Source: Argopecten irradians (taxonomy: Eukaryota > Mollusca > Bivalvia > Pectinida > Pectinidae). From it: 64,000 nucleotides of DNA. The notes under the pieces are model-generated. The model ran no database searches and had not been told where the DNA came from. It saw nothing but the letters and a program-made list of their open reading frames with translations. The translations under genes and the position numbers were made by a program. Below, piece by piece: positions 12,301-25,554 of this stretch (position 1 is its first letter; every line of letters begins with the position of its first letter). The stretch covers positions 14,594,318-14,658,317 of the forward strand of contig NC_091147.1 in the NCBI RefSeq assembly GCF_041381155.1, read 5' to 3'.

Positions 12301-15300
12301 CAGTACTGTGTGATATAGACAGTACTGTGTGATATAGACAGTACTGTGTGATATAGACAGTACTGTGTGATATAGACAGTACTGTGTGATATAGACAGTA
12401 CTGTGTGATATAGACAGTACTGTGTGATATAGACAGTACTGTGTGATATAGACAGTACTGTGTGATATAGACAGTACTGTGTGATATAGACAGTACTGTG
12501 TGATATAGACAGTACTGTGTGATATAGACAGTACTGTGTGATATAGACAGTGTGATATAGACAGTGTGATATAGACAGTACTGTGTGATATAGACAGTAC
12601 TGTGTGATATAGACAGTACTGTGTGATATAGACAGTACTGTGTGATATAGACAGTGTGATATAGACAGTGTGATATAGACAGTACTGTGTGATATAGACA
12701 GTACTGTGTGATATAGACAGTACTGTGTGATATAGACAGTACTGTGTGATACCGTGTGATATAGACAGTACTGTGTGATATAGACAGTACAGTGTGATAT
12801 AGACAGTACTGTGTGATATAGACAGTACTGTGTGATATAGACAGTACTGTGTGATATAGACAGTACTGTGTGATATAGACAGTACGTGTGATATAGACAG
12901 TACTGTGTGATATAGACAGTACTGTGTGATATAGACAGTACTGTGTGATATAGACAGTACGTGTGTGATATAGACAGTACTGTGTGATATAGACAGTACT
13001 GTGTGATATAGACAGTACTGTGTGATATAGACAGTACTGTGTGATATAGACAGTATGTGTGATATAGACAGTACTGTGTGATATAGACAGTACTGTGTGA
13101 TATAGACAGTACTGTGTGATATAGACAGTACTGTGTGATATAGACAGTACTGTGTGATATAGACAGTACTGTGTGATATAGACAGTACTGTGTGATATAG
13201 ACAGTACTGTGTGATATAGACAGTACTGTGTGTGATATAGACAGTACTGTGTGATATAGACAGTACGTGTGTGATATAGACAGTAGTGTGTGATATAGAC
13301 AGTAGTGTGTGATATAGACAGTACTGTGTGATATAGACAGTACTGTGTGATATAGACAGTATGTGTGATATAGACACTGTGTGATATAGACAGTACTGTG
13401 TGATATAGACAGTACTGTGTGATATAGACAGTACTGTGTGATATAATACAGTTAATGTGTGATATAGACAGTACTGTGTGATATAGACAGTACTGTGTGA
13501 TATAGACAGTACAGTGTGTATATAGACAGTACTGTGTGATATAGACAGTACTGTGTGATATAGACAGTATGTGTGATATAGACAGTACTGTGTGATATAG
13601 ACAGTACAGTGTGATATAGACAGTACTGTGTGATATAGACAGTACTGTGTGATATAGACAGTACTGTGTGATATAGACAGTACTGTGTGATATAGACAGT
13701 ACTGTGTGATATAGACAGTACTGTGTGATATAGACAGTACTGTGTGATATAGACAGTACTGTGTGATATAGACAGTACTATGTGATATAGACAGTACTGT
13801 GTGATATAGACAGTACCGTGTGTGATATAGACAGTACTGTGTGATATAGACAGTACTGTGTGATATAGACAGTACTGTGTGATATAGACAGTACTGTGTG
13901 ATATAGACAGTACTGTGTGATATAGACAGTACTGTGTGATATAGACAGTACTGTGTGATATAGACAGTACTGTGTGATATAGACAGTACTGTGTGATATA
14001 GACAGTACTGTGTGATATAGACAGTACTGTGTGATATAGACAGTACTGTGTGATATAGACAGTACTGTGTGATATAGACAGTACTGTGTGATATAGACAG
14101 TACTGTGTGATATAGACAGTACTGTGTGATATAGACAGTACTGTGTGATATAGACAGTACTGTGTGATATAGACAGTACTGTGTGATATAGACAGTACTG
14201 TGTGATATAGACAGTACTGTGTGATATAGACAGTACTGTGTGATATAGACAGTAGTGTGATATAGACAGTACTGTGTGATATAGACAGTACTGTGTGATA
14301 TAGACACTGTGTGATATAGACAGTACTGTGTGATATAGACAGTACTGTGTGATATAGACAGTACTGTGTGATATAGACAGTACTGTGTGATATAGACAGT
14401 ACTGTGTGATATAGACAGTACCGTGTGATATAGACAGTACTGTGTGATATAGACAGTACTGTGTGATATAGACAGTAGTGTGTGATATAGACAGTACTGT
14501 GTGATATAGACAGTACTGTGTGATATAGACAGTACGTGTGATATAGACAGTGATATAGACAGTACTGTGTGATATAGACAGTACTGTGTGATATAGACAG
14601 TACTGTGTGATATAGACAGTACTGTGTGATATAGACAGTACTGTGTGATATAGACAGTACTGTGTGATATAGACAGTACTGTGTGATATAGACAGTACTG
14701 TGTGATATAGACAGTACTGTGTGATATAGACAGTACTGTGTGATATAGACAGTACTGTGTGATATAGACAGTACGTGTGTGATATAGACAGTACTGTGTG
14801 ATATAGACAGTACTGTGTGATATAGACAGTACTGTGTGATATAGACAGTGTGATATAGACAGTACTGTGTGATATAGACAGTATGTGTGATATAGACAGT
14901 ACTGTGTGATATAGACAGTACTGTGTGATATAGACAGTACTGTGTGATATAGACAGTACGTGTGATATAGACAGTACTGTGTGATATAGACAGTAGTGTG
15001 TGATATAGACAGTACTGTGTGATATAGACAGTACTGTGTGATATAGACAGTACTGTGTGATATAGACAGTACTGTGTGATATAGACAGTACTGTGTGATA
15101 TAGACAGTACTGTGTGATATAGACAGTACTGTGTGATATAGACAGTACTGTGTGATATAGACAGTACGTGTGTGTGATATAGACAGTACTGTGTGATATA
15201 GACAGTACTGTGTGATATAGACAGTACTGTGTGTGATATAGACAGTACTGTGTGATATAGACAGTACGTGTGATATAGACAGTATGTGTGATATAGACAG

Positions 15301-18300
15301 TACTGTGTGATATAGACAGTACTGTGTGATATAGACAGTACTGTGTGATATAGACAGTGTGATATAGACAGTACTGTGTGATATAGACAGTACTGTGTGA
15401 TATAGACAGTACTGTGTGATATAGACAGTACTGTGTGATATAGACAGTACTGTGTGATATAGACAGTACTGTGTGATATAGACAGTACTGTGTGATATAG
15501 ACAGTACTGTGTGATATAGACAGTACTGTGTGATATAGACAGTACCGTGTGATATAGACAGTACTGTGTGATATAGACAGTACCGTGTGATATAGACAGT
15601 ACTGTGTGATATAGACAGTACTGTGTGATATAGACAGTACTGTGTGATATAGACAGTACTGTGTGATATAGACAGTACTGTGTGATATAGACAGTACTGT
15701 GTGATATAGACAGTACTGTGTGATATAGACAGTAGTGTGTGATATAGACAGTAGTGTGTGATATAGACAGTACTGTGTGATATAGACAGTACTGTGTGAT
15801 ATAGACAGTACTGTGTGATATAGACAGTACTGTGTGATATAGACAGTACTGTGTGATATAGACAGTACTGTGTGATATAGACAGTACTGTGTGATATAGA
15901 CAGTGTGATATAGACAGTACTGTGTGATATAGACAGTACTGTGTGATATAGACAGTACTGTGTGATATAGACAGTACTGTGTGATATAGACAGTGTGATA
16001 TAGACAGTACTGTGTGATAAAGACAGTACTGTGTGATATAGACAGTGTGATATAGACAGTACTGTGTGATATAGACAGTACTGTGTGATATAGATAGTAC
16101 TGTGTGATATAGACAGTGTGATATAGACAGTACAGTGTGATATAGACAGTACTGTGTGATATAGACAGTACTGTGTGATATAGACAGTACTGTGTGATAT
16201 AGACAGTAGTGTGTGATATAGACAGTACTGTGTGATATAGACAGTACTGTGTGATATAGACAGTACTGTGTGATATAGACAGTACTGTGTGATATAGACA
16301 GTACTGTGTGATATAGACAGTACTGTGTGATATAGACAGTACTGTGTGATATAGACAGTACTGTGTGATATAGACAGTACTGTGTGATATAGACAGTACT
16401 GTGTGATATAGACAGTACTGTGTTGATATAGACAGTACTGTGTGATATAGACAGTACTGTGTGATATAGACAGTACTGTGTGATATAGACAGTACTGTGT
16501 GATATAGACAGTACTGTGTGATATAGACAGTACTGTGTGATATAGACAGTACCGTGTGATATAGACAGTACTGTGTGATATAGACAGTACTGTGTGATAT
16601 AGACAGTACTGTGTGATATAGACAGTACTGTGTGATATAGACATAGTGTGATATAGACAGTACTGTGTGATATAGACAGTACTGTGTGATATAGACAGTA
16701 CTGTGTGATATAGACAGTACTGTGTGTGATATAGACAGTACTGTGTGATATAGACAGTACTGTGTGATATAGACAGTACTGTGTGATATAGACAGTACTG
16801 TGTGATATAGACAGTACTGTGTGATATAGACAGTACAGTGTGATATAGACAGTACTGTGTGATATAGACAGTACTGTGTGATATAGACAGTACTGTGTGA
16901 TATAGACAGTACTGTGTGATATAGACAGTACTGTGTGATATAGACAGTACTGTGTGATATAGACATAGTGTGATATAGACAGTACTGTGTGATATAGACA
17001 GTACTGTGTGATATAGACAGTACTGTGTGATATAGACAGTACTGTGTGATATAGACAGTACTGTGTGATATAGACAGTACTGTGTGATATAGACAGCAGT
17101 CCGTGTGATATAGACAGTACTGTGTGATATAGACAGTGTGATATAGACAGTACTGTGTGATATAGACAGTACTGTGTGATATAGACAGTGTGATATAGAC
17201 AGTACTGTGTGATATAGACAGTACTGTGTGATATAGACAGTACTGTGTGATATAGACAGTAATGTGTGATATAGACAGTACTGTGTGATATAGACAGTAC
17301 TGTGTGATATAGACAGTACTGTGTGATATAGACAGTACTGTGTAACATGTTGTGATATAGACAGTACCGTGTGATATAGACAGTACTGTGTGATATAGAC
17401 AGTGTGATATAGACAGTACTGTGTGATATAGACAGTACAGTGTGATATAGACAGTACAGTGTGATATAGACAGTACTGTGTGATATAGACAGTACTGTGT
17501 GATATAGACAGTACTGTGTGATATAGACAGTACTGTGTGATATAGACAGTACTGTGTGATATAGACAGTACTGTGTGATATAGACAGTACTGTGTGATAT
17601 AGACAGTACTGTGTGATATAGACAGTACTTGTGTATGTGTGATATAGACAGTACTGTGTGATATAGACAGTACTGTGTGATATAGACAGTACTGTGTGAT
17701 ATAGACAGTACTGTGTGATATAGACAGTACTGTGTGATATAGACACAGTACTGTGTGATATAGACAGTACTGTGTGATATAGACAGTACTGTGTGATATA
17801 GACAGTACTGTGTGATATAGACAGTACTGTGTGATATAGACAGTACTGTGTGATATAGACAGTACTGTGTGATATAGACAGTACTGTGTGATATAGACAG
17901 TACTGTGTGATATAGACAGTACTGTGTGATATAGACAGTACAGTGTGATATAGACAGTGTGATATAGACAGTACTGTGTGATATAGACAGTACTGTGTGA
18001 TATAGACAGTACTGTGTGATATAGACAGTACTGTGTGATATAGACAGTGTGATATAGACAGTACTGTGTGATATAGACAGTACTGTGTGATATAGACAGT
18101 ACTGTGTGATATAGACAGTACTGTGTACGTGTGATATAGACAGTACTGTGTGATATAGACAGTGTGATATAGACAGTACTGTGTGATATAGACAGTACTG
18201 TGTGATATAGACAGTACTGTGTGATATAGACAGTGTGATATAGACAGTACTGTGTGATATAGACAGTACTGTGTGATATAGACAGTACTGTGTGATATAG

Positions 18301-18924
18301 ACAGTGTACTGTGTGATATAGACAGTGTGATATAGACAGTACTGTGTGATATAGACAGTACTGTGTGATATAGACAGTACTGTGTGATATAGACAGTACC
18401 GTGTGATATAGACAGTACTGTGTGATATAGACAGTACTGTGTGATATAGACAGTACTGTGTGATATAGACAGTGTGTGATATAGACAGTACTGTGTGATA
18501 TAGACAGTACGTGTGATATGATATAGACAGTACTGTGTGATATAACAACGTGTGATATAACAGTGTGATATAGACATTACAGTGTGTGATATAGACAGTA
18601 TGTGTGATATAGACAAGTCGTGTGATATAGACAGTACTGTGTGATATAGACAGTACTGTGTGATATAGACAGTATGTGTGATATAGACAGTACTGTGTGA
18701 TATAGACAGTACTGTGTGATATAGACAGTACTGTGTGATATAGACAGTACTGTGTGATATAGAAGTACTGTGTTATAGACAGTACTGTGTGATATAGACA
18801 GTACTGTGTGATATAGACAGTACTGTGTGATATAGACAGTACTGTGTGATATAGACAGTACTGTGTGATATAGACAGTACTGTGTGATATAGACAGTACT
18901 GTGCGATATAGAAAGTATTGTGTT
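6385..18924. repeat. 12.5 kb satellite array, 19-bp unit
   Basis: Head-to-tail copies of a 19-bp unit, plus-strand consensus ACTGTGTGATATAGACAGT, roughly 650 copies. The unit begins ACTGT and ends ACAGT, so each junction forms the 10-bp palindrome ACAGTACTGT. Many units are shortened (for example ...GACAGTGTGATATAG..., ACGTGTG, AGTGTG) or lightly substituted, as expected from slippage and unequal exchange. On the minus strand the unit has no stop codon in any frame, and because 19 is not a multiple of 3 the reading repeats as a 19-residue cycle (YITQYCLYHTVLSISHSTV). This makes open frames of 1000-2000 codons that are not genes. The array lies in what should be an intron of the UNC93A-like gene. 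Confidence 0.98.
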
Positions 18925-19192
18925 GCAAGTTCATTGCATTACGGCTATAATGTTAATGTTACCAACCCCCAAACTTTTCCCCAACACATAAAAATATGGA
19001 CAGTTCTTTTGAAATAATACCGTGTTGAAATTAAATTAAACAGTACCGTGATGATGTTGATTCAATATCGATACACAAGAGTCTTTGTGATAAATTTACC
19101 CTATATCTACACATAATAATTTAGTAAAGTTACAATAGGGTATGTATAAATGATTTTTGTTATTTATTTTCGAGAGTTTAACGGAGCATTAC
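18925..19192 (-). other. Start of UNC93A-like intron
   Basis: AT-rich sequence between the satellite end and the UNC93A-like exon. The exon is followed on the minus strand by AAG|GTAATG (GT at 19191-19192), a good 5' splice site, so this should be the beginning of an intron. No further UNC93 exon is visible between here and position 1. Confidence 0.6.
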
Positions 19193-20621
19193 CTTGGCTT
19201 TTCCTTGAGTCCGGAATACCACAAGGTTTGAGAACGCCGCACGTGACTGGACCAACTATGTCTTCGACCATTCCTGCGTCCATACCCATATCTGTATAAT
19301 TTCCCATATAATCCATCGGAAAAGCATCAGGAAAAGGCGTCTCAGGTTCTTTCTTGTAGAAATTCAACACAAAAGAAGAAATTAAATTACCCCAAATATG
19401 TGTTGTTTGAAAACAGGCTAGAAATATTCCATGAAACCGAAGGACTTCCTTGTCTATGTTACCTCTACTTACACGTGAAGAATCGAAAGCTAATTTTAAA
19501 ATGTAAGATATTTCTGCTGTCCAAAGAATTCCCTGACCACATCCAGAAAACACAGCAGTTGGTATAAGTGTGTAAAAGGTAGGATAAAAGTTGGCGCCTA
19601 TCCACGTGAGAAAGCTAAACATCCCAATCACAAGCGCCCATTTAGCAGACAATTTGTTGATTATCGAAGGGGCCCATAAGCACGTGAAAAACATGGTCCC
19701 GTGAACAACGGACATAGCTATGATGCCTAGGTTATATTTGTCGTTGATGGAACTCTGTAGATTTTGTATAGCCCTAAATGAGGAAAATAGCGTTATAAAA
19801 CTAATGCACAGAAACACTAAATTTTTCTTGAAGGTGAAAACAATTATAGAGGGTACAGTACTACTTAATTCCGAGCATGGTGTTCCAACATTTTCTTTTG
19901 TGTTGTCCTGACACATTACATGATTCTCCCCCGTTATAGGGAGTCGCTTCCCACCTCCTCCTTTTTTGTAACTTACAGGGCTTTGGTTACTAAGGTCATC
20001 GTTAAGTTTATAAACTGACTGTTTAGGTTTTGAGATTTTAGATCTACAAGCAATGGCCGTCTTAAGTTCGTCCATGTGATCAGGTGTGCCTCCACCGGAA
20101 GTGGACAGGCTGACAGTCATCCTATTGCTGGGTGTATGGTTCATTCGAAGCTGTTGTTGCTGTTGCTGCTGTTTCTGCTGCAATTGTTGTTGTGGTTGTT
20201 GCTGTTGTTGCTGCTGCTTTTGGTGTCTTTGCTGTTGCTGTTGTTTCTGCTGTTGTTTCTCGTCGTTTTTTATGTTATCCTCTACATGTGACGCTGATGT
20301 CATCATGATGTTGTTTTTAGAGGGTTTTGGCGATGAACAATTATCAAGGACTGATTTTAATTCGAGGGCATCTTCACCTCTCCTTGTCGCCCGTACATAG
20401 CTTTCCTTTCGACCCCTTTTTGTGAGGTAACCTTCAATAAAGTCTGTCTGTTCCTCTACATCTGCGGCGCTTTTCTTGACAGCATACCTGTAACTTTCTG
20501 TTCTCTGTCTACCTGCCTGAGTGGCGTAAGTGTAACTAGGCCTCCTGGGCCTGTAGAGCCCGAATCCTGCCCCAAGACCCGTCATATCGAATGGGGATAG
20601 TGTGGAAGACGATGCTGACAT
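19193..20621 (-). CDS. UNC93A: UNC93A-like membrane protein, first coding exon (partial gene)
   Basis: The exon encodes 476 residues plus one base, from ATG at 20621 to a GTAATG donor. The open frame continues upstream to a TTG, but the first ATG is used here. Residues 1-255 are a hydrophilic extension with a polyQ region (about 122-158). From about residue 260 the UNC93 family fold begins: a membrane helix followed by FRAIQNLQSSIN, then NLGIIAMSVVHG, further helices, FYPTFYTLIPTAV, GCGQGILWTAEISYI, and FHGIFLACFQTTHIWGNLIS. Order and spacing match UNC93A, an MFS-like family of multi-pass membrane proteins whose transport role is poorly defined. Human UNC93A is about 457 residues with no such extension. 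Only the N-terminal half (about five helices) is present; the rest must lie beyond the 12.5 kb satellite or outside the window. Confidence 0.9.
20151..20255 (-). repeat. Coding CAG/CAA tract (polyglutamine) in UNC93A-like exon
   Basis: The minus strand reads as mixed CAG/CAA codons encoding runs of up to seven Gln, broken by K, RHQK, P and L. It sits in the hydrophilic N-terminal extension, before the first membrane helix. The mixed codons and interruptions should limit slippage compared with a pure CAG run. Confidence 0.9.
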
Positions 20622-21942
20622 CTTGTTTTTAAAACAAGGTTTTCCTCTACTACGAGAGGTAAGCAAGTTGGGTTGTCAATTGAGCGTATTATAAAACTGA
20701 TTATTAGGAAGATGTCACTTAGTGTGACAAAACAACGTAAACGTTCCAGAAACAACATGAATGGAGACTCACTCATATAAATACCGTTCCGGTTCGTCAA
20801 AATACCACCAATCATGTGTATCCGCCTAATCTAGCATCACTTTCTCCGAGTCAGTATCGGCGCGGTGACTCACACTGCAATGGAGGACAAAGCGAACATT
20901 ATAGCCAGTTCTTGTCTCGATTATATACAGCAATGTTAATATAATAGTTTTAATGTCCACATCTATGCGCCTTCTAAGTCATCGTTTGGGGATTCGGTTA
21001 TGATGAAATTGAATACAGCTGTACATATGCCAGTCTGTATGGCAATCAATAGACTCGATGATCGGTTCTTACGCGGCTTTAATTAACCTCCACGCTAACT
21101 TCCCAGTGTTTCCGGTGTTAGTATTGGCAAGGCGGCTTTACCGTTAGGTTTCACTCACAGCTTGTTATCCAACAATACTGAATACACAGACAACGAATTA
21201 TACAACACAACGCACACATTGAGAAACAGCAGGCAAAGTAACTCCTTTTGGACACAAATAATCGGCACACATGAGGATGCTGCAACACAGCCAATGTAGA
21301 CAACCGGCGACCGTCACACACAACTGCGCTCTCAAACACTGAGAAGCGTCTTGCTGCTTATTTCGATGAAAAAACAACAGAACATTTAGCCCCGGCTAAC
21401 AATGTTAAATGGTGACAAAGTGTGTACTCCGCCATTCCTAGAAAAGAGAACTACAAGTTCAGCTACCAATATCTCCTACACATATGCTGTGCCTAACACA
21501 ATCGATGAAACCAGGCTCGCCTCTTCGCGTATACAAGCTGAACCATCAAAGCTAGGCTGGTTATAAATCCAAACCATGTTCAAATAAAAACGAAATTCAG
21601 CAAAATGTTGTCCTTAATTATTTCTCCCGAACAGTCTGGCCTTCATGGAGCTCTTGTTTGTGATTCACACTACACTGTACTGGTTTTCACTCGGTGGATA
21701 ATGGCGTACAAAATGTTTGTCTCCTTATAGACAACGTAAAGGTAGTGCTTAGTGCGCTCCTTGCCCGCCGCCTGTTTCTCCCTGCGCTAAGTCACTAGAT
21801 TCGCTAATGTCTTGTCCCGTGGCAAAACAAACAGAGAGACGTATATATATGTTTACTGTTTAAAACTGGCAGTGTCGTCATCTGGTAACCGATCATCGCA
21901 AACATTTATCTAAAAATTGAAAGGGGTTATACTATAGTGGCA
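20622..21942. other. 5' flank of the UNC93A-like gene
   Basis: Probable 5' UTR and promoter region of the minus-strand UNC93A-like gene. The sequence is more mixed in base composition than the surrounding AT-rich DNA. No TATA-type element or upstream exon could be supported, and no other gene is recognised. Confidence 0.35.
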
Positions 21943-22364
21943 TTTTTTTTTCTATTGTCATCGTGAATTTGAAAATTATTTTTAAATCACAAATCTAATA
22001 ATTTTGTTTCCATAATTTGTTTATCTTTGGTATGAGATATTTTTTTAATATAACAATTCAACATTCATTATATGATTTTGAAAAGACTATTGAATAAATT
22101 GGATTTATATTGGTCAAAAGAACTAAATAAATAAATGTATAAAATCTTGTGTTATGTTTTTTTTTCTATTGTCATCGTGAATTTGAAAATTATTTTTAAA
22201 TCACAAATCTAATAATTTTGTTTCCATGATTTGTTTATCTTTGGTATGAGATATTTTTTTGATATAACAATTCAACATTCATTATATGATTTTGAAAAGA
22301 CCATTGAATAAATTGGATTTATATTGGTCAAAAGAACTAAATAAATAAATGTATAAAATCTTGT
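21943..22364. repeat. Tandem duplication, 214-bp period, two copies
   Basis: The 208-bp segment 21943-22150 (TCTATTGTCATCGTGAATTT ... ATAAAATCTTGT) is repeated at 22157-22364 with only a few substitutions. The copies are offset by 214 bp. High identity implies a recent duplication. There is no coding content. Confidence 0.95.
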
Positions 22365-22627
22365 AGTAAGGGCTAAACTTAACATCTCGCTATATCCTTT
22401 TCAATAATCGTGGTTTTACATACTCCGCCCTTTTGTATCAACAACACATTTAAAGATTATATAACATGTGCTACTAAAACTATATCGTAAAATTTTGGTT
22501 CGTTAAAGTTTATTTCAACCATTTCAAGTCAAAATTGCAAAATTGTTTGCCATAATCGTTATTTCAAAAAATCATCAAGCGTTTAATATAAGCAAAATTA
22601 TTACATGTTATATAATCTTTATCTTTA

Positions 22628-22686
22628 TATAGGGAGTCGTTTCCCACCTCCTCCTTTTTTGTAACTTACAGGGCTCTGGTTACTAA
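22628..22686 (-). pseudogene. 59-bp copy of UNC93A-like coding sequence
   Basis: This segment matches 19935-19993 inside the UNC93A-like exon at 57 of 59 bases in the same orientation, 2 kb upstream of the gene's ATG. In the gene it encodes SNQSPVSYKKGGGGKRLPI. Both differences (CAA/CAG for Gln and AAG/AAA for Lys) are synonymous in that frame. The copy is followed in frame by TAA and preceded on the sense strand by TTATTATTAG, which could act as a weak acceptor. It is either a stray exon fragment or an alternative 5' piece. Confidence 0.8.
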
Positions 22687-25554
22687 TAATAATATAACAT
22701 TCTTTCTTACTCTGGAAACTCCTATCCCTATCAACGATGTAGATTGAATTTCGCGGAGATAAACTTTCGCGAATTTATTTGAATAGCGGAATTTGAGAAA
22801 TTAGATAATTCACGAAAGAGAGTTGGTTTACAATACGCAGAATTATTTGACAGTGAAAGAGAATGATGAGTTTTGCTTCATTGATATCCGTGATAACTAA
22901 TGTATATTCTTAATGTTATATTACATAACTAATTACTATCTTACTACTATAACATTATTCAGTCTATTAATGAATTATCTCCGTTGTACATTTAAATCAT
23001 TTATAAAAATATCAATATGAAATTTATTCCCAAACTTATATATCCATAACAGTATAGAACTTGGCATATAAATAGTAATGATGATATTATTTTGTTACAT
23101 ACCAAATTTATTTAATTAAGATGTTGTTTAATCAACTTAATGCATGTATATACTTTAATTTGATTATAGTTTCTGACTAGGAAAGGGCTTATATAGGCAT
23201 AGCCTGTGGCCCAATCCTTTTGATTGATTCAATAAAATTGGTTGAAATGAAATAATGTATATTTTTACAATAACGTCTTCATCAAAACGCATGCATGTAA
23301 ATCTGGAATAATATAGGTGTTCTATTTCTGGAAAGATACAACTACAAACTACTTAGAATATCTGAATGCTGCTAGTGTGCTCGTTGCCATAACAGAAAAA
23401 AACTAATCTGGAGATTATTATTTAGGTAAATCATTCATTAATCTATTCCTGTGCTTAAAGATTTTTTTACCCCTTTCATTTTTATGTTCTCTTTTAGCCT
23501 AATATGTTGATTCCCCCAAATAACCCATTTTTTCATACTACAATCATTTTAGAGAAATTTAATTTCATAAAACCTAACATCTGAGCTCCATTCCATGAAA
23601 AAAAAACAATTATTGTTCTCATCACGTATAACGACAATGGTTCATAGCCCAGATAATCGCCCGTTCGAATAAAAGGCACCGGTACATTAACTGCAAAACA
23701 TGAATGGAGAGGTACGTATTTCGTACTCGATTTGTCGTTTTGTGCGATGTTAATTCTATACACGTGTCTTCTCACACTATCGCTTCGCTCGGAAGTATTA
23801 AATCCATTATCACTAGAAAACCACCCAATAACATGACTGTGCCCACTATATTCGATACTATAGGAAGATAGCTTTAAATGAATTCTCCCATTTTTATAAC
23901 ATCATAATAACCACGGCCCACTACACCCATATGTATCCCCTAATCCAGAACCATGTCAATATGATGCATTCTTCAGATCGCAATCAGATTGAGCCCGATC
24001 AAACTTTCTAAGAACTCGACTTCATTGCTGGTCAAATAATTAAACCAACACCCAGTTATTGTTATAAGACTAGTCACTAATAAGGTTGCAGTCTTTCCTG
24101 ACCAGTGCTCGAACAAAAAATACGGATTTTGGCTGTTAATTTAAAATTGTATGCATTGATTGAAACTTGTGTTATTTTAACTTAGGACAGATTTATGGTA
24201 AATATTTTAAAAAAACATTAAAATGAAGTTCACGTGATGGCTTGTTTACGGCAGCCAGTCAAAGACCACTGTCAAAATGGCGGAAATTGCATAAAAAGGG
24301 TTTGGTTCTCGAACACCCCAATTAAAAATAATAAATATTGTATTTCTGAAAGATTTCCCAATAATCTGATCTATTGAAACTTCGATTTCTCAAAAAAAAA
24401 TACAAAATTTATTTTCTAAATCCACAACCTGTTCATATTCGACAAATAACAAAGTAAACTATTTCGTGGAAATATAACAGAAATCACTGGTGAACAAGCA
24501 TTTTAACGGGGCAGGAAGAGAACAAAATTTTAAAAAAAAATCACATCTTTTCGTTACTCCGGACAAAACATGTTACGAGTGGTTTTTTATTTTAAGATAA
24601 TTAAAGATGCCCCAGCGCCGACAGAGCATAAATGATATTCATCATTTGAACAATAATTAGTGTTTAATCGTGTATAAATAAGTCTAATTATCACAAAAAA
24701 AAATAATATAAAATAATTTATTTTGCCTTTGGATATGCGCAAACGTCAGGATGCAGTTAATATATTTTTTTTTTAACTTGGAGTAAAATTAGAAGCTCAA
24801 ACTTTTCAATGGAGGTAATGGTGTTAAGTAAGTAACTTTTGTAACTGAAGAAAAATACTAAATCGTCTGCTGCCTGTTTTTGATAGTCAAAAAATAACAT
24901 TTGGCAGCAGTGGAGCATCTTTAAATATTTTTAGAATATTTTTAACTTTTCATGCGATGTTGTTTATTTTGGCGATCGTCAATTTTTGGTTTGCTATCAG
25001 AAGTCGTCTGCTCATATTCAAATTACGGAACTGGTAGAACTTTTATTGTTGGCGGAAGAAAAGTGTAAACACACACCACAATTATCATGCACCATGAACA
25101 AAAGAATCGACTGATTTAAGAAATGAGAAACGAAAAATAAAATAAGTGTTTGAGTATTGGTCAGGTGAGTCTACATGTAATTTGAAATCAATATATTCCC
25201 TCATCCCTCTATAAATTCATTTGGCAAGAAGTAGTCGTGAGTTATTCGCTGAGAAAATGTGTGTAGCATAGGATAATATTTTGGTCGTTTGTATTAAAAT
25301 ATATCACTAGCAAACGAATTGTTTTATTAACTATAACGTTGTCACTTCGTTTACTTTTCGACTCATGGGTCATAATAAAAATTCTATTGTAAACCAACGT
25401 AATTTCCCGTTTTCATACCAATATAATTATATTGTTGTTAGATCCTGTATTGGAGCGAATCGGAGCGTGTTGTAGAGCATGGTAGTGAGGGAGTGGAATT
25501 AAAAGTCTTATTTCAATTGGATTGGTTTTCACACTTAATGGCTTTTTCAGCGTG
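22687..25554. other. Intergenic, nothing recognised
   Basis: Very AT-rich sequence between the UNC93A-like gene and the 35-bp minisatellite. A short open frame at 23533-23775 on the minus strand has no recognisable features. No RNA gene or element with clear ends was found. Confidence 0.45.

Noticed and set aside
7084..18616. Minus-strand open frames of about 1000-2000 codons
   Set aside because: They are the stop-free strand of the 19-bp satellite, overlap in several frames at once, and show only the 19-residue repeat.
20622..20666. UNC93A-like start 15 residues upstream
   Set aside because: The upstream codon is TTG, not ATG; the first ATG is at 20621.
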